A DNA stretch of 54,778 nucleotides from Microcystis viridis FACHB-1342 (GCF_014698335.1 NZ_JACJSV010000029.1:1-54778); one strand, 5' to 3'; shown: positions 40,449 through 49,584, numbered from the stretch's first letter. The notes: a model not told the origin generated them from the sequence alone. Translations and numbers: made by a program.

Positions 40449-41654
40449 ATGTTAGGACGGGACAACTACGATTTAATCATTGTCGGGGGCGGCATAGTCG
40501 GAACCACCCTAGCGGTGGCTTTAAAAAATACAGGATTAAATATCGCTATGATCGAGGAACGTCCCCTAGAGGTGGCCGCCTCCCGTCGTCAAGCTTATGC
40601 TCTCTCCTTGATGTCCAGCCGGATTTTTACAGGCTTGGGTATCTGGGATAAAATATCGCCCAGTATCGGTAAATTTCGTCATATTCGCCTTTCTGATGCC
40701 GATTTTCCGATTTTTGTCCCCTTTGTGGTTGATGAGCTAAAAACCGATTATTTGGGCTATGTGGGCGAACATCAAGTGATTTTAACCGCCCTGCACAATG
40801 CCAGCCAAGATTGCGATCGCATTGATTGGTTATCCCCTGCCAAAGTGTTAGAAGTGGAGTACGGAGCAGAAACAGCCACTGTCACCTTGGAAGAAGCTGG
40901 TCAAACCCGAAAAATCACCGCAAAATTAGTTATCGGGGCTGATGGAGCCAAATCCGCTATCCGGCAAGGGGCGCAAATTAAAACCAAAGGTTGGAAATAT
41001 TGGCAATCCTGTGTCGCTTTCACCATTAAACATCAACTCGATCGCAACGATACCGCCTTTGAAAGATTTTGGCCCACCGGTCCGATGGGCATTTTACCGC
41101 TCCAGGGTAATCGCTGTCAGATCGTTTGGACAAATCCCCATGAAGAAGCGAAAAAACTGCAAGAAATGCCCGAAGCGGAATTTATCGACAAATTAGAAGC
41201 ATATACGGGGGGATTACTGGGAAAAATAGCATTAGTTAGCCCCCGCGCTCTCTTTCCCGTACAGTTAATGCAGAGTGATACCTATGTTAAACCCCGACTG
41301 GCTTTAATTGGTGATGCCGCCCACTGTTGTCATCCCGTCGGTGGTCAAGGTTTAAATTTAGGCATTCGCGACGCAGCCGCTTTAGCGCAGGTATTAAAGG
41401 AAGCAGCGGAAAAGCAAGAGGATATAGGAGCGCTTTCTACCCTAAAATCCTACGAAAAATGGCGTATATCGGAGAATTTAGCGATTTTAGGCTTCACAGA
41501 TTTTCTAGATCGCCTGTTCTCCAATAATTGGGCGCCCATCGTTCTCATCCGTCGTCTCGGATTGGCAATTATGCGCGGTTTCCCCCCGTTGAAATTGTTT
41601 GCCCTGCAATTAATGACGGGATTAAAAGGACGTATTCCCCAATTAGCTAGATAG
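40449..41654 (+). CDS. FAD-dependent monooxygenase, UbiH/VisC family
   Basis: 401 residues. The FAD-binding GxGxxG motif is IIVGGGIVGTTLAVAL (about 10-25). VIGADGAKSAIR (the DG motif) and GDAAHCCHPVGGQGLNLGIRD (the second FAD motif) are both intact. Cyanobacteria make plastoquinone rather than ubiquinone; the homologous Synechocystis gene (slr1300) is linked to quinone or photosynthetic functions. The substrate is uncertain. Confidence 0.9.
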   Translation: MLGRDNYDLIIVGGGIVGTTLAVALKNTGLNIAMIEERPLEVAASRRQAYALSLMSSRIFTGLGIWDKISPSIGKFRHIRLSDADFPIFVPFVVDELKTDYLGYVGEHQVILTALHNASQDCDRIDWLSPAKVLEVEYGAETATVTLEEAGQTRKITAKLVIGADGAKSAIRQGAQIKTKGWKYWQSCVAFTIKHQLDRNDTAFERFWPTGPMGILPLQGNRCQIVWTNPHEEAKKLQEMPEAEFIDKLEAYTGGLLGKIALVSPRALFPVQLMQSDTYVKPRLALIGDAAHCCHPVGGQGLNLGIRDAAALAQVLKEAAEKQEDIGALSTLKSYEKWRISENLAILGFTDFLDRLFSNNWAPIVLIRRLGLAIMRGFPPLKLFALQLMTGLKGRIPQLAR

Positions 41655-41746
41655 CTGGCCGCTAATTCCGGGGATGGGGGAGAAAGGAAGAAAAAAAAAG
41701 CTTGCAAAATGCCGCGATTATCGCTATGATGGTTAAGGTTCAATAT

Positions 41747-41820
41747 CGGGGCGTAGCGCAGCTTGGTAGCGCACTACTTTGGGGTAGTAGGGGTCGTGGG
41801 TTCGAATCCCGCCGCTCCGA
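41747..41820 (+). tRNA. trnP: tRNA-Pro (TGG)
   Basis: 74 nt forming a complete cloverleaf: acceptor CGGGGCG / CGCTCCG, D-arm, anticodon stem CTACT/GGTAG with loop TTTGGGG (anticodon TGG), T-arm GTGGG-TTCGAAT-CCCGC. No CCA encoded. Confidence 0.95.
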
Positions 41821-41951
41821 TTGCAGGAAAACAGAGAGTCAGGTAGGGATGCACCTAATCCCTACTTTGTTCTGTTTACTCGGAATTTTCTTAATTTATC
41901 AGCGTTTCTGATCAAGTTAGTTCACCATTAGAATCACTGCTTTAGTCGAAA

Positions 41952-43874
41952 ATGTCTCATCAAATATCAGCTTACGGTTCCTGGAAATCACCGATTACCT
42001 CCGATCTAATTGTGGCAGCATCGATTAGTCTTGGTGGTGTAACTGTAGATGGAGAAGATATTTATTGGTTAGAAGGCAGACCACAGGAAAAGGGGCGAAA
42101 TGTTTTAGTTAAATTAAACCCCGACGGCACAACTACAGACATCACTCCAGTGCCTTTTAATGTGCGAACTCGTGTCCATGAATACGGGGGAGGTTCCTAT
42201 CTAATTGTTGCCGGAATTATCTATTTTTGTAATTTTGCTGACCAAAGAATTTATCGCCAAACTGCTGATAGTTTACCCCAACCTCTGACCCCAGAAAATT
42301 CCTGTCGTTATGCGGATTTAATTCTCGATAAATTTGGCAATCGTTTAATCTGTGTTTGTGAAGATCATAGCCAAAAAGATCGAGAACCAGTTAATAGTAT
42401 TGTCAGCATCGATGTGGATACAGGAGAAATAAAAACTTTAGTATCAGGCGACGATTTTTATACCTCTCCTCGCTTAAGTGCCGACGGTTCTCGATTAGCT
42501 TGGATTAGTTGGAATCATCCTAATATGCCCTGGGATAGTTCTTTTCTCTGGGTGGCCGATATTAATAATCTTTATTTGAGTAATATTCGGGTCATTGCTG
42601 GTGGTGAAAATGAGTCAGTATGTGAACCGCGCTGGTCCGCCGATGAACAGTTATATTTTACCAGCGATCGCAATGATTTCTGGAACTTTTATTGCTTTAA
42701 CCACGATGAACAAATCGAACCAGTTCTCGAACCAATAGAGGCTGAATTTGCCTATCCTCATTGGGTTTTTGGTTTATCTAACTACGGCTTTGCCAGGGAA
42801 TCACAGATTATTTGTAGCTATACAAAAGATGGTCGTTGGTATTTAGGAAGTATCGATACTGTTAATCGAGAATTTCAAGAAATTATTACTGATGATACTA
42901 ACATTTCTTCCCTACAAGTTAGCGAGAACAAAATAGTTTTTATTGGCGGTTCTTTCAGGGAAGTAACAGCAGTTATCTCAATGGATTTAACCACAGGAAC
43001 GAGAGAAATTCTCAAATCTTCTAGTAATTTAACTATTTCTAGCGATTATTTCTCGATTCCAGAAATGCTCGCTTTTCCCACCAGTCAGGGACTAACGGCC
43101 TATGCTTGGTATTATCCCCCCAAAAACCCCGATTATACCGCCCCCAATGGCGAATTACCGCCCCTTTTAGTCAAAAGTCACGGTGGACCGACGGCCGCGG
43201 CGACCTCTAGTTTAAGTCTGCGGGTGCAATACTGGACCAGTCGCGGTTTTGGCTATCTAGATGTTAATTATGGCGGTAGTACGGGTTATGGTCGTCAATA
43301 TCGTCAGCGTTTGCTGGGAAATTGGGGAATTGTCGATGTGGAAGACTGCATCAACGGGGCAAAATATTTAGTTAATCAGGGATTAGTCGATGGGGAAAGA
43401 TTGGCAATTTCTGGAGGCAGCGCCGGTGGTTATACAACTTTAGCGGCCTTAACTTTTCATGATACTTTTAAAGCAGGAGCTAGTTATTACGGAGTTAGTG
43501 ATTTAGAGGTTTTAGCCACCGATACCCATAAATTCGAGTCGAGATATTTAGATAAATTGGTGGGACGCTATCCTGAAGAAAAGGAAATTTACTATCAGCG
43601 ATCGCCTATTCATTTTACCAGTCAGTTATCCTGTCCGGTGATCTTTTTCCAAGGTTTAGAAGACCGAGTGGTTCCACCCAATCAAGCGGAAATGATGGTA
43701 GAAGCTTTAAAAGCGAAAGGTTTACCCGTTGCTTACGTTCCCTTTGCTGGAGAACAACATGGATTTCGTCAAGCTGAATCGATAAAACGAGCATTAGATG
43801 CAGAATTTTATTTTTATTCCCGTCTCTTTGGTTTTACTCCTGCTGATAATTTAGAACCCGTAGAAATTAAGTAA
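41952..43874 (+). CDS. S9-family prolyl oligopeptidase / dipeptidyl aminopeptidase
   Basis: 640 residues. An N-terminal beta-propeller (for example SADGSRLAWISWNHPNMPW) is followed by the C-terminal alpha/beta hydrolase. The catalytic triad is visible: Ser in SGGSAGGYTT (about 488), Asp in LEDRVVPP (about 573) and His in EQHGFRQ (about 603). No signal peptide, so probably cytosolic. Cuts short peptides; exact specificity unknown. Confidence 0.93.
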   Translation: MSHQISAYGSWKSPITSDLIVAASISLGGVTVDGEDIYWLEGRPQEKGRNVLVKLNPDGTTTDITPVPFNVRTRVHEYGGGSYLIVAGIIYFCNFADQRIYRQTADSLPQPLTPENSCRYADLILDKFGNRLICVCEDHSQKDREPVNSIVSIDVDTGEIKTLVSGDDFYTSPRLSADGSRLAWISWNHPNMPWDSSFLWVADINNLYLSNIRVIAGGENESVCEPRWSADEQLYFTSDRNDFWNFYCFNHDEQIEPVLEPIEAEFAYPHWVFGLSNYGFARESQIICSYTKDGRWYLGSIDTVNREFQEIITDDTNISSLQVSENKIVFIGGSFREVTAVISMDLTTGTREILKSSSNLTISSDYFSIPEMLAFPTSQGLTAYAWYYPPKNPDYTAPNGELPPLLVKSHGGPTAAATSSLSLRVQYWTSRGFGYLDVNYGGSTGYGRQYRQRLLGNWGIVDVEDCINGAKYLVNQGLVDGERLAISGGSAGGYTTLAALTFHDTFKAGASYYGVSDLEVLATDTHKFESRYLDKLVGRYPEEKEIYYQRSPIHFTSQLSCPVIFFQGLEDRVVPPNQAEMMVEALKAKGLPVAYVPFAGEQHGFRQAESIKRALDAEFYFYSRLFGFTPADNLEPVEIK

Positions 43875-44152
43875 TCGTGCAAAGTTAATTTCCTAGGTCA
43901 GTAATCGGTGAACAGCAGATCTAGACGTAATATTATCTAAAGACTAAAAGTCTTTTTAGTTAAGAAACTTCCCCGAATAGAAATAATTTTAATTGTCCCA
44001 TGTTTTTCTTAGAGGATGTTTGAAAAGTCAGGAGACCACCAGGGGTAGTGTAGTGATATATAGCGGTTCTCACACCTGTGTGGCACAGTTAAACCTTTGC
44101 TAATTAAGCTTTTTAACATCGATAATATACCTCTTGCGAACAGGAAACGCTA
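43875..44152. other. Intergenic, no recognised feature
   Basis: About 280 bases after the peptidase gene. A small hairpin CACACCTGTGTGGCAC lies at about 44070. No coding content seen. Confidence 0.3.
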
Positions 44153-44384
44153 TATGCGCTTTTAGGTTTCTGTTATTGAAAAGAGAGGCAATTTTTCGAG
44201 GTTGCTTATATTACAATGTTTCATTATACAGCTTTAAATACTTAGATGCTTGAATCTCAAGAGTAAATTCTTGCTCCACTTTTTGCCTTGCCCGAATGCA
44301 CAATTGGTTATACCTTTCTGTATCTTCTAATACCCAATTAATTCCCTGTGCCAAGTCTTCCACCTACAAGGGTTTGGCCAGATA
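44153..44384 (-). pseudogene. Duplicated glycosyltransferase C-terminal fragment, copy 1
   Basis: 232 bp matching 46732-46963 with about eight differences. On the minus strand it would encode ...NGYLAKPL, a TAG, then GINWVLEDTERYNQLCIRAR and so on, the end of a GT4-type glycosyltransferase. The in-frame TAG replaces GAG of the other copy, so this one is dead as well as truncated. Confidence 0.7.
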
Positions 44385-44424
44385 GCGTAGCCACTTAAAA
44401 TGGAAAAGTCATAATCTGATTGAT

Positions 44425-44748
44425 TCATTCCTCAGCCGTAGATGCTTCCCACACTAAGATAATTGCATCGATCGCTTCGCCGATTGGAAGATTCTGAGAA
44501 AGAATTAGAACACCAGAACTCGTTTGCGACAAGATGAATTGACCAAACTCAGTCGGCATGGTTTTGCGATCGTGCGTGACCAGCACCCTACCATCCCGTG
44601 CTGCAATGGTTAAAACTTCTGGATCTTTTATTCCTTCAAGCCCTGCTTCATTGGCTGACTGAAAATCCAGATTTGGTTGTCCGCGGATTGCGCCAGTCAC
44701 AATTGCCTGTCTGAGATCGGCATCAGCTTGAAAGCGAATTTTTGTCAT
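44425..44748 (-). CDS. DUF5615 PIN-like toxin
   Basis: 107 residues. It carries acidic residues typical of this PIN-like group: FQADADLRQAI near the N-terminus, then IAARDGRVLVTHDRKTMP. Such proteins are encoded with DUF433 antitoxins, which is the case here (8 bases apart). Probably an RNase toxin; activity untested. Confidence 0.8.
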   Translation of the reverse strand: MTKIRFQADADLRQAIVTGAIRGQPNLDFQSANEAGLEGIKDPEVLTIAARDGRVLVTHDRKTMPTEFGQFILSQTSSGVLILSQNLPIGEAIDAIILVWEASTAEE

Positions 44749-44756
44749 GCTGCTTT

Positions 44757-45077
44757 CTACTTCTTGGCTTGAGCCGCCTTCAATTTTTGGTACAGCAAAG
44801 GACTCTTTTCTCTACAAGACTGTTGTAGTCGCTGAAACTCGGCTTCACCCTTTTTCAGATAGGCATCGACAAGCTCTCGATTGGCCAGATAGAAAGCGAT
44901 CGCACCATAAACCTGTTCGAGGGAAAGGATTGGGAAATTTTGGGCAATGCTTTCGGGCGATTCTCCGTTTAAGAAAGAATAGACAACTGAATCAAGGGAG
45001 ATACGAGTTCCTTCGAGCCAATATTCTTCGTCTCGTTGCTCGATGTACTGTTTTGTTGGGATGGGGGCTAATTTCAT
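44757..45077 (-). CDS. DUF433 antitoxin
   Basis: 106 residues. The DUF433 signature is visible: WLEGTRISLDSVVYSFLNGE, SPESIAQNFPILSLEQVYGA and IAFYLANRELVDAYL, a winged-helix DNA-binding fold. The C-terminal extension (RLQQSCREKSPLLYQKLKAA) probably wraps the toxin. First gene of the pair with DUF5615. Confidence 0.82.
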   Translation of the reverse strand: MKLAPIPTKQYIEQRDEEYWLEGTRISLDSVVYSFLNGESPESIAQNFPILSLEQVYGAIAFYLANRELVDAYLKKGEAEFQRLQQSCREKSPLLYQKLKAAQAKK

Positions 45078-45141
45078 AGGAGCAATGTTGCTGTTTAGCT
45101 AAAGGGATAAGAAATCGCATTACCAAGTAGGAATACCATTG

Positions 45142-45222
45142 CTAGGACTGGAGCATAGATTTTTGGAGATGTCTATTTCTTATGATGATATTAGCGTCGA
45201 GAACGAGGAATTTGAGTCTCAC
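45142..45222 (-). pseudogene. VapC/PIN toxin, 26-codon N-terminal remnant
   Basis: A GTG overlapping the antitoxin stop opens VRLKFLVLDANIIIRNRHLQ and then stops at TAG (45142-45144). LDANIII is the first strand and catalytic Asp of PIN-domain toxins. The rest of the toxin is gone, replaced by the DUF433/DUF5615 pair 64 bases on. Confidence 0.65.
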
Positions 45223-45512
45223 CCGCCTAAATCCTTTCTCTGATTCGCTCTGTCCGCTTCACACATCTGACGAAACTCACGAACAATATCGTCCTCGGAA
45301 ATTCCTTTTTGACTTAACAGGTACTCAAATTGAGCGGCCACCGCTTGTAAGGCAGCGATATCGGCGCTTTTACTCCTCTGTTTAACGGGGAAATAGAACC
45401 CAACAGTATGACCGTGACGTAGTACCTCAACGGGAGTCTCACCGTATATGTATTTAGGGAGTTCGCTCCGAAATTCTCGCACCCCAATTTTCTCAATGTC
45501 ATGCTTATCCAT
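45219..45512 (-). CDS. Phd/YefM-type antitoxin, orphaned
   Basis: 97 residues from the ATG at 45512 (MDKHDIEKIGVREFRSELPK). An upstream in-frame start adds 23 residues without family character. The start resembles Phd/YefM (VREFRSELPKYI, then TPVEVLRHGHTVGFYFPV). The tail is charged. Its cognate PIN toxin survives only as a 26-codon stub, so it is now an orphan that could still act as a repressor. Confidence 0.75.
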   Translation of the reverse strand: MDKHDIEKIGVREFRSELPKYIYGETPVEVLRHGHTVGFYFPVKQRSKSADIAALQAVAAQFEYLLSQKGISEDDIVREFRQMCEADRANQRKDLGG

Positions 45513-45581
45513 AGTCTCTCTCGTTGTGTACACATTATGTACATAGGGTAGCACTATTTGAGAAAGGATATCAACAAACAA

Positions 45582-45765
45582 CTTTACTCATGTTTTACCA
45601 GATTAAATTTTTAATCTGGTTTAAAGAAAATGCCATCCATTTGCAACATCCTTCCAAATTTTATTATTTTCATTTATTACTTATAATCTTTTTGATTAAG
45701 AGCTTCATTTTTGCTTTAGTTGCTTGAACAAGGTTTCCAATATAATAAAAATCTCTTAATTGTTT
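45582..45765. other. Intergenic, A/T-rich, no recognised feature
   Basis: A/T-rich sequence between the antitoxin and the split glycosyltransferase-like gene. No open frame with family character. Confidence 0.3.
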
Positions 45766-46623
45766 CTAATACAGAAATCTCATCACGCTTTTAGCCCTTC
45801 CCTGACAATGAATGCACAAAAATTTTATCTCTTTATTTAAATTTTTATTATATCCATAAGGAATTCCATTTTTGAATATAAGTTTTTTTAAACCAAATTG
45901 CATTTGGTATTCATCCTCTAAGTAATTAGTTGATGAATTAATATTGTGATCTAGTGTCATATTATTATTTATGACTGTAGTAAGATTAGCCACTTTGGGA
46001 TTGTCTTTAGACCATAGATATAATAGAGTCATGTCTATAATTCCTCTTAGCTTATGATTATCAATATGCCATTGCCATTTAGCTTCTAGCTTATCTCGTA
46101 TGTTTTTATTGCTGTATGCTTCAATACAAAAATCCGTAAAATCCTCCAATGCCTCAAGGGTTCAATATGAAAAATGAGGAGAAGATGCCCATCTAAAATT
46201 ATCTTGATTTTTAGGAGTAGATGTCATTAAAGCAGCTATACAATCATTAGGTAAGATTGGATAAACTTCCTCTGGATAATTTGCAAAGGTCATGGCATCA
46301 CTATCTACTAGAAATATTCGTCTATGATCGTTCTCTTTCATCCATTTTCCCAACACAAACATACGTTTCCAAACGGGAATCTCATATTTTTTCGAGTAAT
46401 CGGACATCTCAACGTAGCATTTCTGAAAATTTTCATATTTATCAAACTCTACTAGAGTGGTATCCCAATGATTTTGCCAAAAATCTTTATTAGTGTCATC
46501 TCCTATAAGCACAACTTTATTATTAAAGTTTGCCGCTGATTTCAAGGCAAATTTTAAATAATTTGGCTTACCACCAAAATGGGCAATAATTACAGGAATT
46601 TCTAAGGTTTCTATTGATTTCAC
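45766..46623 (-). pseudogene. Glycosyltransferase-like gene split by an in-frame TGA
   Basis: 285 codons in one frame, interrupted by TGA at 46162-46164 between ...RWASSPHFSY and TLEALEDFTDFC. The first half (153 residues) has IIAHFGGKPNYLKFALKSAA, VVLIGDD and the acidic motif IFLVDSDAM, a DxD-like sugar-nucleotide site. The second half includes IIDMTLLYLW. The TGA probably replaces TGG (Trp). It could be a family of polysaccharide-related transferases. A truncated 153-residue product might still be made. Confidence 0.7.
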
Positions 46624-46789
46624 GGTTTAATAACCTCCATTTTTTGAATTAAGTTCTGAGTTCTGGAATCTGGTCGTTGCGCTGTTAGGACACTTCAAGG
46701 AATCAAGGTTATTGAGAATGATCGAGGAATTTATGCGCTTTTAGGCTTCTGTTATTGAAAAGAGAGGCAATTTTTCGAGGTTGCTTATA

Positions 46790-46987
46790 TTACAATATTT
46801 CGTTATACAGCTTTAAATACTTAGATGCTTGAATCTCAAGAGTAAATTCTTGCTCCACTTTTTGCCTTGCTCGAATGCACAATTGGTTATACCTTTCTGT
46901 ATCTTCTAATACCCAATTAATTCCCCGTGTCAAGTCTTCCACCTCGAAGGGTTTGGCCAGATAACCATTCTCTTGATGTTTGATCAT
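46790..46987 (-). pseudogene. Glycosyltransferase (GT4-like) C-terminal fragment, copy 2
   Basis: 65 codons: MIKHQENGYLAKPFEVEDLT, then GINWVLEDTERYNQLC and the C-terminal helix. This is the end of a Glycos_transf_1 domain (HxxNGxLxxPxD pattern). The upstream N-terminal part is missing. A near-identical copy of 232 bp of this lies at 44153-44384. Confidence 0.7.
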
Positions 46988-47104
46988 ATCGCTCTTCTGG
47001 AACTTTCGGAAATCCCTGACCGAATCCAGATTCTGAAACCCTTGGTTGACGAGTGATCGCTAACTTTTTTTCTAATAAAAACTCAAATTTCGGGTTTCTG
47101 TTAG

Positions 47105-47479
47105 TTAGCGATAGCTTGAAGGTGGGTCTATTGGACTGATGGTGATCGGACTGGCTTGACTGGCAGCATGAATGATAAAATCTATTTTCAAGTCTAAACA
47201 AATCGGACTAGAAACATCCTGCTCAATTAACTCTAAATCGGTTATATTCTGGTAAAACTCCAATCGTTTTAATGCTTTCTCCTTATTTCTGACTAAGCCA
47301 ATAACTTTGATAGAAGAATGTCTTTTTTGTTCATTCAAATAGAGCAAGGTTTCCACGATGTAAGCTGGTAAAAATCCATTGGCTCCCGAAATAAAAACTG
47401 TTTTCCCTGCCAAAGTTTGCCAAGGTAAATCAGCTGCAATAATTTGCCTCAAATCTTGTTCAACAATTTTATGTCTCAT
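47105..47479 (-). pseudogene. NAD-dependent epimerase/dehydratase, N-terminal fragment
   Basis: 124 residues. GKTVFISGANGFLPAYIVET is the NAD-binding GxxGFL motif of extended SDRs, followed by DFIIHAASQASPI. Homology ends after about 118 residues, just before the catalytic SYK region, so the protein is truncated. Probably part of a former sugar-nucleotide pathway. Confidence 0.75.
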
Positions 47480-47490
47480 AATTTTCTAAC

Positions 47491-47742
47491 TCAGAAAAAT
47501 ATTGGTTTGTGATCCCGAATAATATCTAGTATCCCATCGAGGATAGATTTCCTTGTCGATGCTTTTAAGTCTAGCTGATCATTAGCCCAGATAAAACTTT
47601 CTAATAACCAACAGCCAAAAAAGCCTGTACCTCCGGTAATAAATATCCGCTGTCCCCGCAATTCTTCCCAGAGGTCTTTAGTGTGGGCAAGAATGTGATT
47701 TAAGTCATTTGTTAGGTTAGGTTGCATCTTTAGCCAATCCAT
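47491..47742 (-). pseudogene. Second NAD-dependent epimerase, N-terminal fragment
   Basis: About 83 codons from the ATG at 47742. [20 protein letters not shown] is the Rossmann GxxGxxG of extended SDR enzymes. The frame continues [10 protein letters not shown] and then diverges ([17 protein letters not shown]), ending before the active site. It lies 11 bases upstream of the other epimerase fragment. Confidence 0.7.
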
Positions 47743-48014
47743 TTCGTAGAAAAAGACAAATCGACACAAAAATCAAAAGCAATAGATTTTTACATTCACT
47801 TTATCCAATGGGATAAGAAAAGGGTAACTCAAAAAAGAGATAACAAACAAGTCCATTATATTGTCTAATCATAAAAAACATCCAAAAAAATAAAAATGTT
47901 CCAAAAAATGCCAACAATGCAAATTTACCTACTCTAACATCTCCTCCGTTAATCCTAGAAATACCCCGATCCAGAAGATACATTCTATGATTTTATCAGC
48001 ATTTGACAAGTATG

Positions 48015-48761
48015 CTACAAGGTTTCTGGTTCAACGCCTAATTCTCTTAATTTTTCAGCTAATTTTTGTCGTAACATTCGCTCCTGTTCGAGTTGATATT
48101 CAGTTTGTGTGACTCGTTCACTCCCCCATAATAACAGATTGCCCGACAGCTCCCACCAACGTAACCAATAGGCTGTCACTTCAGCTTTTTTTCCCTGCCA
48201 GACTCCCAAAAATAAGTTAATCTCTGCTATCCAGTAACGATTATTCTCATCTGGCAACTGCTGCTCATACTTTCCTGCCACTAAACAATAAACATCTAAT
48301 TCTCCTGTTTTTGGCTGAAAAATTCCATAGACAGGTACTTGTAAGATTTGCTCGTAAAAATACCATTTTCCATAGGGATAGTGAGGGTTGATGGAATATT
48401 CACCCTCTTCGGTTTCCGAGATAAACTCTAGGACGATGGTAGGAATTTCTCCTTCAATGTGGGGAGTATAACTGCGCCGAATTGTTCCGCTAGGAATCGG
48501 TTTTACCGAGGGAATATAAACCCAATCAGGCGCTTTGACAACAGTTTGAGTTTTAACGGTAGCACACAAGCCAAAATTAGAGGCAATTAGCATCGATTCT
48601 AGAATTAATCCTGCTAATTCTAGGGATTCGCGTAAAGCTGCTGCTAAGAGAGGTTGCAAGTTGTTGTCCACAGGTTCGTCAGGTAGAATAAAATCATCTG
48701 GCAGTTTTTCCCAAGTAATAGTTGGTAAGGAGTTTGACTGAAGTAGTTGCATGGCTGTCAT
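48015..48761 (-). CDS. Uma2-family (DUF820) nuclease-like protein, copy 1
   Basis: 248 residues with the Uma2/DUF820 fold of PD-(D/E)xK nucleases: ITWEKLPDDFILPDEP, APDWVYIPSVKP, TIVLEFISETEEGEY, then VYGIFQPKTGELDVYCL. A short coiled-coil C-terminus (YQLEQERMLRQKLAEKLREL) follows. Residues from ITWEK to RYWI (about 162) are identical to the neighbour at 48796-49584. The genus carries many such genes; function unknown. Confidence 0.8.
   Translation of the reverse strand: MTAMQLLQSNSLPTITWEKLPDDFILPDEPVDNNLQPLLAAALRESLELAGLILESMLIASNFGLCATVKTQTVVKAPDWVYIPSVKPIPSGTIRRSYTPHIEGEIPTIVLEFISETEEGEYSINPHYPYGKWYFYEQILQVPVYGIFQPKTGELDVYCLVAGKYEQQLPDENNRYWIAEINLFLGVWQGKKAEVTAYWLRWWELSGNLLLWGSERVTQTEYQLEQERMLRQKLAEKLRELGVEPETL
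48229..48713. repeat. 485-bp direct repeat within Uma2 copy 1
   Basis: Appears identical at the base level to 49052-49536 (offset 823), while the flanking parts of the two genes differ. Confidence 0.85.
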
Positions 48762-48795
48762 AAGTAATTTTACTAATTCAAATATCTAAAATGGG

Positions 48796-49584
48796 CTATA
48801 GATTCTCAGGATTAACTCCCAACTCTTTTAACTTTTGCACCAAACGTTGGCGAGAAATTTGTTCTCGCTCAAGTTCTAACTCAGCTTGTTCGGCTCGTTG
48901 CTTTTCTTGTTCGGCTCGTTGCTTTTCCTGCTCTACTAACTCACTGCCCCATAATAACAGATTTCCCGACTTATCCCACCAGCGCAACCAATTAGTAGTA
49001 AATTCAGCTTTGCTTCCTTGCCAGATACCGATAAACAAATTAAGTTCTTTTATCCAGTAACGATTATTCTCATCTGGCAACTGCTGCTCATACTTTCCTG
49101 CCACTAAACAATAAACATCTAATTCTCCTGTTTTTGGCTGAAAAATTCCATAGACAGGTACTTGTAAGATTTGCTCGTAAAAATACCATTTTCCATAGGG
49201 ATAGTGAGGGTTGATGGAATATTCACCCTCTTCGGTTTCCGAGATAAACTCTAGGACGATGGTAGGAATTTCTCCTTCAATGTGGGGAGTATAACTGCGC
49301 CGAATTGTTCCGCTAGGAATCGGTTTTACCGAGGGAATATAAACCCAATCAGGCGCTTTGACAACAGTTTGAGTTTTAACGGTAGCACACAAGCCAAAAT
49401 TAGAGGCAATTAGCATCGATTCTAGAATTAATCCTGCTAATTCTAGGGATTCGCGTAAAGCTGCTGCTAAGAGAGGTTGCAAGTTGTTGTCCACAGGTTC
49501 GTCAGGTAGAATAAAATCATCTGGCAGTTTTTCCCAGGTGATTATCGTTGATTTTGTCGGTAAATCAATAGCAGATGGTGTCAT
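48796..49584 (-). CDS. Uma2-family (DUF820) nuclease-like protein, copy 2
   Basis: 262 residues from the ATG at 49584 (MTPSAIDLPTKSTIITWEKL); an upstream start adds ten residues. The core is identical to copy 1. The C-terminal coiled coil differs: it carries two repeats of EQEKQRAEQ then LELEREQISRQRLVQKLKEL. It sits 34 bases upstream of copy 1 on the same strand. Confidence 0.8.
   Translation of the reverse strand: MTPSAIDLPTKSTIITWEKLPDDFILPDEPVDNNLQPLLAAALRESLELAGLILESMLIASNFGLCATVKTQTVVKAPDWVYIPSVKPIPSGTIRRSYTPHIEGEIPTIVLEFISETEEGEYSINPHYPYGKWYFYEQILQVPVYGIFQPKTGELDVYCLVAGKYEQQLPDENNRYWIKELNLFIGIWQGSKAEFTTNWLRWWDKSGNLLLWGSELVEQEKQRAEQEKQRAEQAELELEREQISRQRLVQKLKELGVNPENL
49052..49536. repeat. 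485-bp direct repeat within Uma2 copy 2
   Basis: Counterpart of 48229-48713. I saw no substitution between the copies by eye, including at third codon positions. Confidence 0.85.

Noticed and set aside
41702-41911. 69-codon frame over tRNA-Pro
   Set aside because: It overlaps the tRNA gene completely and has no protein family character.
45766-46623. Two separate genes instead of one split gene
   Set aside because: Both halves are in one frame separated by a single TGA, and the second half lacks a plausible start.
47801-47983. 60-codon hydrophobic frame on the minus strand
   Set aside because: It could be a membrane-protein fragment (MYLLDRGISRINGGD...), but the region is A/T-rich, no family is recognised and no ribosome-binding site is clear.
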